Shown here one piece after another: positions 16,371 to 20,407 of a stretch of 20,407 nt of DNA; position 1 is the first letter of the stretch, and each line of letters starts with the position of its first letter. The DNA is from a virus, in IMG/VR virus record IMGVR_UViG_3300044729_001097, positions 1 through 20,407 of that record; one strand, given 5' to 3'. The position numbers and the translations under genes were made by a program. The notes beneath the pieces are model-generated. The model was given only the letters and a program-made list of their open reading frames with translations. It searched no databases and was not told the origin of the DNA.

Positions 16371-16615
16371 TGACGCATGTATATGAAGGCAAGCCCGATG
16401 GCCGCCAACTCGAAACTGTCCAACCCGTCTCCCGCTTTCGGCCCCGTTATCGGGCGCTGACTGACGACGAGAAGGTGCTGCACGATAAGATCAAGGCCAA
16501 GGCCGAAGAACTTGAAACCTTGTTCAACGAAGTGAAGGACGGGCGTTATAAGTCGCTGGCGTTCACATCCCTTGAGCAGTCCGTCATGTGGATCGTCAAG
16601 GAACTGACGTCTTAG
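16370..16615 (+). CDS. Acb2/Tad1-like hairpin protein, putative cyclic-nucleotide sponge
   Basis: An 81-aa protein whose ATG overlaps the preceding stop (TGATG). Residues 24-80 match, from memory, the two-helix Acb2/Tad1 hairpin family (formerly DUF7681): RYRALTDDEKVLHDKIKAKA, EELETLFNEV, a short turn, then SLEQSVMWIVKELT. Acb2 proteins form hexamers that bind cyclic di- and trinucleotides and block CBASS; related Tad1 proteins bind gcADPR and block Thoeris. As I recall, Acb2 of phage PaMx33 needs Y11 and K26. Here Y27 and K42 lie at the same 15-residue spacing within the same YR.L...IK context. An N-terminal extension of about 20 residues is unusual. Family assignment is good; the bound nucleotide and anti-defence activity are inferred. 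The stop overlaps the convergent gene (TTAG). Confidence 0.74.
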   Translation: MTHVYEGKPDGRQLETVQPVSRFRPRYRALTDDEKVLHDKIKAKAEELETLFNEVKDGRYKSLAFTSLEQSVMWIVKELTS

Positions 16616-16857
16616 CGGAACTTCTTCGCGATATTGGCGGCGCTGGCAGGCTGCTTCGAAAACTGCTTGCCAGCCTTCGTCGCCTTCCGCTTCGCTGCAC
16701 TACTCGCCGCATAAGTCGCAGCAGGCATAGCCTTGATGGCAGCCTCGGGTAGATACCGTTCGCCTGTAGCCTGCGGCCCCTGCGTACTAGGCTTGCCCGA
16801 CTTGGTGCGCCACTTCTGCTTGGTCCAATCGACCAGCGACTTCTGCGGGGCCTTCAC
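16612..16857 (-). CDS. DUF5872-like small phage protein
   Basis: An 81-aa basic protein with a GTG start embedded in the stop of the upstream nuclease gene (GTGA). It has the hallmarks of a family I recognise as DUF5872: SLVDWTKQKWRTKSGKPS near the N terminus, ATGERYLPEAAIKAM in the middle, and AAKRKATKAGKQFSKQP before a basic tail. The family is widespread in marine phages. Its function is unknown to me; the basic composition would allow nucleic-acid binding. It is the last gene of the minus-strand operon and ends in a four-base overlap with the Acb2-like gene. Confidence 0.72.
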   Translation of the reverse strand: MKAPQKSLVDWTKQKWRTKSGKPSTQGPQATGERYLPEAAIKAMPAATYAASSAAKRKATKAGKQFSKQPASAANIAKKFR

Positions 16858-17282
16858 GACTTATAGCCCTTCGCATTCCGCTTGAGATATTCGGCGGCTG
16901 CTTCTAAGACTTCAATCTTGTCGCGAGCATGACCCAGAACCGTGTTGCAAGGGTTACAGAGAACGCCGCGCACTACTCCGGTATCGTGACAATGATCCAC
17001 GTCCAGCTTCCTACCCAGTGCCGTCTCTTCAATACCGCAAATCATGCAGGAATAATTCTGCTCTTTACGAATTTCTTCCCACTGGCTATGCTCTAATCCG
17101 TAGCGCAACTTCAGCTTCTCGGCTTTGCGATTACGCTTGGTGTTTGGATTAGTGTGCTTATATAGCAAATGGCATGGGCGGCAACGCGAGCTATAAAACT
17201 TACGCCCCGCCCACTTGTCATAGAACTGATAGTACTCAGTCAGTTCTTTCTCTTGCTTGCAGTGGAGGCAAGACTTAGTCAC
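16854..17282 (-). CDS. HNH endonuclease, recombination endonuclease VII type
   Basis: A 142-aa nuclease with a GTG start. An N-terminal zinc ribbon has C5/C8 and C34/C37. After YGLEHSQWEEIRKEQNYSC the catalytic beta-beta-alpha-metal core contains C79/C82, D94-V-D96-H97-C98-H99 and C109/C112 with N113 (VRGVLCNPCN). This is the T4 endonuclease VII family layout, used for branched-DNA resolution or for homing by stand-alone HNH genes. Hand counts of two 60-nt stretches give 42% and 47% G+C (17041-17160), against 65% in the neighbouring gene (16741-16800), which suggests recent arrival. It overlaps both neighbours (4 and 8 nt). Nuclease identity is strong; resolvase versus homing role is undecided. 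Confidence 0.88.
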   Translation of the reverse strand: MTKSCLHCKQEKELTEYYQFYDKWAGRKFYSSRCRPCHLLYKHTNPNTKRNRKAEKLKLRYGLEHSQWEEIRKEQNYSCMICGIEETALGRKLDVDHCHDTGVVRGVLCNPCNTVLGHARDKIEVLEAAAEYLKRNAKGYKS

Positions 17283-17460
17283 GGTACTTGCCGCCCTTCG
17301 CCTTATATTCTGAGGCGAGCATCTGAGCTTTGCGGGCGCTCCACTGGCCCGGCCTGCCGCCCTTGTCCCCCGCTTTAATGCGTTCGAACAAAGACTTACG
17401 CATGCCGGGCTTCGTGTAGACGCCCGCTTCGTTCACCCGACTTTCGGGCTTCTTGGCCAT
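17275..17460 (-). CDS. Conserved 61-aa basic phage protein
   Basis: A 61-aa protein with an ATG start overlapping the preceding stop by one base (TAATG). The sequence pattern, RVNEAGVYTKPGMRKSLFER followed by IKAGDKGGRPGQWSARKAQM and a Gly/Lys-rich end, is one I recognise from many uncultured aquatic phages, often close to DUF5872-like genes. It is strongly basic and probably binds nucleic acid or an acidic partner, but no role is known to me. The intact frame and tight packing support a real gene. Confidence 0.68.
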   Translation of the reverse strand: MAKKPESRVNEAGVYTKPGMRKSLFERIKAGDKGGRPGQWSARKAQMLASEYKAKGGKYRD

Positions 17461-17636
17461 TAGCCAGCCATCAGGCAGCGACCAGCCTTACGGCAAGCCG
17501 CCGGGTTCGGGCACTGCGCGCATGGCACCTTGCCGCCCTTCTGCATCTTGACTGGCTTACCAGCAGCAACCTTGCCGCCAGCCTTCTTCTTCATCGGGCC
17601 TTGCGTAACCTGCTTGCCCATGTTCGAACGCATCAT
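17460..17636 (-). CDS. 58-aa Lys/Gly-rich protein with four-cysteine C terminus
   Basis: Found by reading the minus strand between 17460 and 17640. An ATG at 17636 (others at 17633 and 17621) opens a 58-codon frame ending in TAA at 17460-17462. Upstream AAGGGGAAG is a plausible ribosome site. The first half carries MKKKAGGKVAAGKP and KMQKGGKV, the Lys/Gly motif also found in the two genes upstream. The end, VPCAQCPNPAACRKAGRCLM, has four cysteines (C39, C42, C48, C54) and may bind zinc. It fills exactly the gap between the 94-aa and 61-aa genes and overlaps the latter by one base. No known function. Confidence 0.68.
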   Translation of the reverse strand: MMRSNMGKQVTQGPMKKKAGGKVAAGKPVKMQKGGKVPCAQCPNPAACRKAGRCLMAG

Positions 17637-17637
17637 A

Positions 17638-17922
17638 TTACTTCCCCTTCGCCTTGGGCTTGCCGATCATACCACCGGCCTTCTTCTTGACCATACCGCC
17701 CTTCTTCATGCGGCTCGACATGCCCTCCAGTTCACGGGCCGTCAGCGGGGCATCAGCCTCACGACGTTCCTCCGGGGTCATCATGCTGCGAGCCTGCCGG
17801 CGCTGCTCCTGCGTCATGACTGGCACGCCCTTCTGGCCGCCGTCCATACCCCGCCGCTTACCAGACGCGCGCACCGGCCCGCCCTCCTGATACATCATTC
17901 CCTTCTTCATCATACCAGGCAT
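17638..17922 (-). CDS. 94-aa Met/Lys/Gly-rich phage protein
   Basis: I start this at ATG 17922, one base after the upstream stop, with AAGAAG nearby; a longer frame would run into the upstream gene. It begins MPGMMKKGMMYQEGGPVR. The centre is a charged helix (MTQEQRRQARSMMTPEERRE; LTARELEGM), and the tail is [19 protein letters not shown]. That tail nearly duplicates part of the upstream 379-aa protein at both DNA and protein level. Proteins of this composition are frequent in marine phages and lack assigned functions. It is unlikely to be cytoplasmic-enzymatic; a DNA-binding or virion-packed protein is conceivable. Confidence 0.65.
   Translation of the reverse strand: MPGMMKKGMMYQEGGPVRASGKRRGMDGGQKGVPVMTQEQRRQARSMMTPEERREADAPLTARELEGMSSRMKKGGMVKKKAGGMIGKPKAKGK
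17667..17709. repeat. 43-bp diverged direct repeat, copy A
   Basis: This 43-bp stretch matches 18061-18103 at 38 of 43 positions by hand alignment. It encodes [15 protein letters not shown] at the C terminus of the 94-aa protein. Some substitutions are synonymous, so the peptide is better kept than the DNA. Confidence 0.85.
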
Positions 17923-17923
17923 G

Positions 17924-19063
17924 TTACTTCTTTCCCTTCTTAATAACGCCGCCCTTCTTAAAGGGCATCGGCTTGGTTTTGGACTTCGCAGCAACCTTGG
18001 GCTTGGCAACCATGCCGCCCTTCATCATCTTCTTCGGAGCAGCCTTCGGCTTCGCAGCAATCATGCCACCAGCCTTCTTCTTAACGATGCCGCCCTTCTT
18101 CATATTGTAGTCGCCGGGAGGGCCGACCTGTTCACCACGCGCACGCGCGGACGCCGCCCCGATATTACCGGAGCCGCCCATCATTTCCTCTCGGCGGCGC
18201 AGGCGTTCGCGGGCATCGTCTTCTTCCATCTGGCGCTCGGCCCGAATACGACGAAGCTCCATCTCATTCAGTTCGTCGGCCGTCATCTCCCGAATACGGG
18301 GGCGCGGAGCCGGGGCTGGCGCAGGACGAGCAGCCGGGCGCGGGGCGGGGCGAGCCGGGGCAGCAGCGGGACGAGCAGCTTCCTGACGCTGCCGCTCGGC
18401 ATCAGCAGCAATGTCGCCGCCTTCCGCATCCGCCGTGCGAGCGCGCATAGACATCAGGTTCAATTCACGACGGGCATCAGCTTCCTCACCCCGGCGGGCC
18501 GCGAACTCACGACCGTAGTTCACCAGCGGTTCGGCAGCCGCAGCCGCAGTACTTCCTGCAATCGCCGCCAGATTGCCGCCGACCGGGGGACGCACGCGAC
18601 CAAGCGGCATCTGACGGGGCGTAGCCACCTCGGCAAGCGCGCGACTAGCGGACGGACGGGCAGGCACCGCCTCTCGGCTAGGCACCATCTCACGGCCAGT
18701 CGCAGTGCCCCGGCGCGTCGTGCCATCCGGGCTGGTCGTGAAGTCCTGACGGCCAGACGGCAGTTCCGTAGCACCCATGCGACGCATCGTATCCGCATCC
18801 ACTTGACCGCGCTGGACCCGCCGATTAAAGTCCTCGACATCCCGAAGCGCATTCAGACGCTCAACTTCTCGCTGGGCAGCGGCCCGTTCAGCAGCGGCGG
18901 CACGACGGGCAGCCTGATTAGCAGCCTCGCGCTCACGGGCACGTTCGGCCAGACCAACGCGGCGACCTTCGCGCCCGAACTTCTCCATCCTCTCTCGGAG
19001 TTGGCGGTTCCGGGGCGACTCTTCGACAGCACCGCCCTCTTGGAACTTGACTTTACGCTTCAC
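17924..19063 (-). CDS. 379-aa low-complexity coiled-coil protein with Lys/Gly repeat tail
   Basis: It starts with GTG at 19063 inside the stop of the 46-aa gene (GTGA). After [12 protein letters not shown], residues about 15-90 are a dense Arg/Glu/Ala helix likely to coil. Residues about 90-200 are mixed and include [16 protein letters not shown]. An Ala/Pro/Arg linker lies near 238-262, followed by a second charged helix ([20 protein letters not shown]). The last 65 residues hold repeated K-G-G-x-V units: [25 protein letters not shown] and [12 protein letters not shown]. The composition suggests an elongated, basic-tailed protein, perhaps virion-associated. A 594-codon frame on the other strand is its shadow. 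No function can be assigned. Confidence 0.62.
   Translation of the reverse strand: MKRKVKFQEGGAVEESPRNRQLRERMEKFGREGRRVGLAERAREREAANQAARRAAAAERAAAQREVERLNALRDVEDFNRRVQRGQVDADTMRRMGATELPSGRQDFTTSPDGTTRRGTATGREMVPSREAVPARPSASRALAEVATPRQMPLGRVRPPVGGNLAAIAGSTAAAAAEPLVNYGREFAARRGEEADARRELNLMSMRARTADAEGGDIAADAERQRQEAARPAAAPARPAPRPAARPAPAPAPRPRIREMTADELNEMELRRIRAERQMEEDDARERLRRREEMMGGSGNIGAASARARGEQVGPPGDYNMKKGGIVKKKAGGMIAAKPKAAPKKMMKGGMVAKPKVAAKSKTKPMPFKKGGVIKKGKK
18061..18103. repeat. 43-bp diverged direct repeat, copy B
   Basis: Partner of the copy at 17667-17709, in the same orientation inside the 379-aa gene. It encodes [15 protein letters not shown]. Further, looser Lys/Gly copies follow in the same protein. 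Confidence 0.85.
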
Positions 19064-19200
19064 TTCTTGGATTCCTTCTTGGACTTGCCAGCCGCGCTTA
19101 GGGCGATGGCGATTGCTTGTTTCTGGGGGCGGCCACTCTTAACTTCGCGGCTAATGTTCTCCGAGATTACCTTCTGGGAGGTGCCCTTTTTAAGCGGCAT
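19060..19200 (-). CDS. 46-aa conserved basic phage protein
   Basis: The start at ATG 19200 is set by a strong AAGGAGG (19207-19213) six bases upstream; a longer in-frame reading lacks comparable support. The sequence [20 protein letters not shown], then [20 protein letters not shown], is a family I recognise as very common in marine and prophage genomes, with the core [12 protein letters not shown]. The function is unknown. It overlaps the endolysin end by 11 nt and is coupled to the 379-aa gene, so it is made with the lysis proteins. Confidence 0.75.
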   Translation of the reverse strand: MPLKKGTSQKVISENISREVKSGRPQKQAIAIALSAAGKSKKESKK

Positions 19201-19699
19201 GGAGAGCCTCCTTCTCAGTCTCATCGACACGCCGCAGCCAGCCGCGCCCGAAAGTTGCAAACGTCTTCAGACTCTTGTAGAAGTCGCGCCGACCCTCGGA
19301 CACCTTGGCAATCAGGTCGTCAGCGTCCATAGCATTGATGGCGGCCATGCTCTTAGGACCAAGCACCCCATCCTCGGTAGCGCCTGCGGCCCGCTGCATC
19401 AGCCTGACTGCCCGGCGAACGCCCTTGTTCACGGCCATGTCGAAGGCCAGCAGGTCCACGCCCGACTTCAGTTCGTCGCAGCGCAGCGCGTCCCAATACT
19501 GATTCTTGTAGATGGTATTGACGTCGGCATCGGAGATAGCCCGCAACTCGTCCTTGCTCATGGGCTTACCCTTGAAGGCCGAGAAGGTAGCGAGCGTGAT
19601 GCCCTTCATGGTGGCGCCGCCCGGATCTTCCGGATGATCGACGTACCCACCCTCATGCTTCAGAATCAGCGCCAGCCACTTGGCGTAGTTGTCTTTCAC
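19190..19699 (-). CDS. Endolysin, GH108-type peptidoglycan hydrolase
   Basis: A 169-aa protein starting with GTG at 19699 within the holin stop (GTGA). The N terminus has the glycoside hydrolase 108 signature [20 protein letters not shown] followed by KGIT, with E16 the expected catalytic glutamate. Residues about 90-150 ([31 protein letters not shown]) match the C-terminal peptidoglycan-binding part usual in this family. It should cut the glycan backbone at the end of infection. No signal peptide is visible, so it depends on the holin encoded directly upstream. Length is normal for the family. Confidence 0.92.
   Translation of the reverse strand: MKDNYAKWLALILKHEGGYVDHPEDPGGATMKGITLATFSAFKGKPMSKDELRAISDADVNTIYKNQYWDALRCDELKSGVDLLAFDMAVNKGVRRAVRLMQRAAGATEDGVLGPKSMAAINAMDADDLIAKVSEGRRDFYKSLKTFATFGRGWLRRVDETEKEALHAA
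19207..19213 (-). promoter_or_regulatory. Strong Shine-Dalgarno (AAGGAGG) within the endolysin end
   Basis: The reverse complement of 19207-19213 is AAGGAGG, six bases before ATG 19200. It lies inside the last codons of the endolysin and decides the start of the 46-aa gene. Confidence 0.8.
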
Positions 19700-20214
19700 T
19701 TGTGAGTCATCCTATTCATAGCGTCAGTCTTTTCCTTGGAGCCGGCGGAACTACCAAAGTAATAGGCAACCACGCCGCCCCATGCAGTGCCAAGCGTACC
19801 CAGCATAACCAACATAGCCTCAGAGCCGCCCGTCGTAGGCAGGCCATTTAGCAACATGAAGAACAGCACGCCAAAATAACCTAGCGTAATACTACCAGCC
19901 AATAGGCGCGGAGTCCAGTCTTTAGTCTTGATCTCCCGGTCGCGTGCGCTGTTGCGGTCCTCGTTAGAGATGCGTTCCAGATCGACGTCCAGTTCCCGCA
20001 TCCGCACCGCAAAGTCCTGCTCGGCTTTCTTCAGGGCCAGCAACTGCTCGGGTGTCGCCGTGGCTGCCGCCTCAACAAGCTCGGCCTCAGTACCATCCGG
20101 CTTGCCAAGCAGCGCCTCAGAAATGGCACGGGTCGCCATCCCCGCCAGCGGTCCACCCACGGCAGTCGCAATGGACGGGGCTACCGTCCTAACGAGATTG
20201 AGCAGCGGTTCCAT
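19696..20214 (-). CDS. Holin of the 3TM / GTA-holin family
   Basis: A 172-aa protein started at ATG 20214, with GGAG seven bases upstream. Hydrophobic residues 11-28 (VAPSIATAVGGPLAGMAT) are followed by an acidic stretch with ATPEQLLALKKAEQDF, the helix MRELDVDLERISNEDRNSAR and the signature KDWTPRLLAGSITLGYFGV. Membrane segments are at about 104-123 and 133-152, and the end is AWGGVVAYYFGSSAGSKEK. This is the GTA_holin_3TM pattern, widespread in phages and gene transfer agents of Alphaproteobacteria. It would permeabilise the inner membrane and release the endolysin encoded immediately downstream. It overlaps the upstream coiled-coil gene by 26 nt. Confidence 0.87.
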   Translation of the reverse strand: MEPLLNLVRTVAPSIATAVGGPLAGMATRAISEALLGKPDGTEAELVEAAATATPEQLLALKKAEQDFAVRMRELDVDLERISNEDRNSARDREIKTKDWTPRLLAGSITLGYFGVLFFMLLNGLPTTGGSEAMLVMLGTLGTAWGGVVAYYFGSSAGSKEKTDAMNRMTHK

Positions 20215-20407
20215 TGCGGGTCTCCAAGAGGGCCAAGCGCCGGTCAAGTTCGCTGGTCAGCCGCATCAGGTCGGCTCGCAGGGCTGCCATGCCATTGGTG
20301 AAATCCGCAGTCTTCTCAAGGCGGGAGCGGTCAATCGCAGCTATGCTCCGCTCCCGGTCCAGCGTCATGTTGGCGCGGCCAATAGCGTTATCCCGCTCCA
20401 CCTGTTC
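20189..20407 (-). CDS. Coiled-coil protein upstream of the holin (start cut by window edge)
   Basis: The frame is open to the window edge; an internal GTG at 20401 would give 70 residues. It is highly charged and helical throughout (LDRERSIAAIDRSRLEKTAD; ALRADLMRLTSELDRRLALL), with no membrane segment or signal peptide in the visible part. Placed just before the holin and overlapping it, it may be the soluble part of a spanin-like or other lysis accessory protein whose N-terminal anchor lies beyond the window. That is an inference from position only. Confidence 0.55.
   Translation of the reverse strand, partial: EQVERDNAIGRANMTLDRERSIAAIDRSRLEKTADFTNGMAALRADLMRLTSELDRRLALLETRNGTAAQSR

Noticed and set aside
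17921-19705. 594-codon plus-strand frame
   Set aside because: It lies opposite the 94-aa gene's end, the 379-aa protein, the 46-aa protein and the endolysin. The endolysin and holin signatures on the minus strand are unambiguous, and the frame has a Leu/Arg/Ser/His-rich shadow composition.

Overview
The window looks like the late-gene half of a tailed phage or prophage with a short-tailed (podovirus-like) virion. It shows a tail-adaptor, nozzle and ejection-protein series, no tape measure or tail tube/sheath genes, and a lysis group on the opposite strand. The genome is G+C-rich and tightly packed. Nearly every junction is a 1-11 nt overlap (TGATG, ATGA, GTGA), GTG starts are common, and no gap exceeds 50 nt. 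The GH108-type endolysin and three-transmembrane holin families suggest a proteobacterial, possibly alphaproteobacterial, aquatic host. This is inferred from family resemblance only. No tRNA, CRISPR array, integrase or attachment site was seen.

Plus strand, 1-4825: the end of an unidentified gene, two head-tail adaptor-like proteins, two tandem zinc-ribbon paralogues, a small membrane-anchored coiled-coil protein, a short protein with a fibre/appendage-type N terminus, a P22 gp10-like tail nozzle protein, and a small conserved protein.

Plus strand, 4826-13416: an extended -10 promoter preceded by an inverted repeat opens a four-gene block of likely internal-virion/DNA-ejection proteins (695, 331, 213 and 1606 aa). 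The first carries a long Gly/Asp tract.

Plus strand, 13417-16615: a separate cassette with its own sigma70-type promoter, whose predicted start point falls on the first ATG. It encodes a DxD glycosyltransferase, a 714-aa three-domain protein (glycosyltransferase, SAM methyltransferase, MptE/MAF-like domain), and an 81-aa protein matching the Acb2/Tad1 cyclic-nucleotide-sponge hairpin family. The cassette looks like an accessory unit for surface-glycan modification plus evasion of nucleotide-signalled immunity (CBASS/Thoeris). It is the most interesting part of the window.

Minus strand, 20407-16612 (convergent, stop codons overlapping in TTAG): a coiled-coil protein cut by the window edge, a holin, an endolysin, a 46-aa basic protein, a 379-aa low-complexity protein, a 94-aa protein and a 58-aa Cys-containing protein. 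These last three share Lys/Gly motifs. Then come a 61-aa conserved phage protein, an endonuclease VII-type HNH nuclease of distinctly lower G+C, and a DUF5872-like protein. Function calls come from remembered family patterns; no database search was possible.
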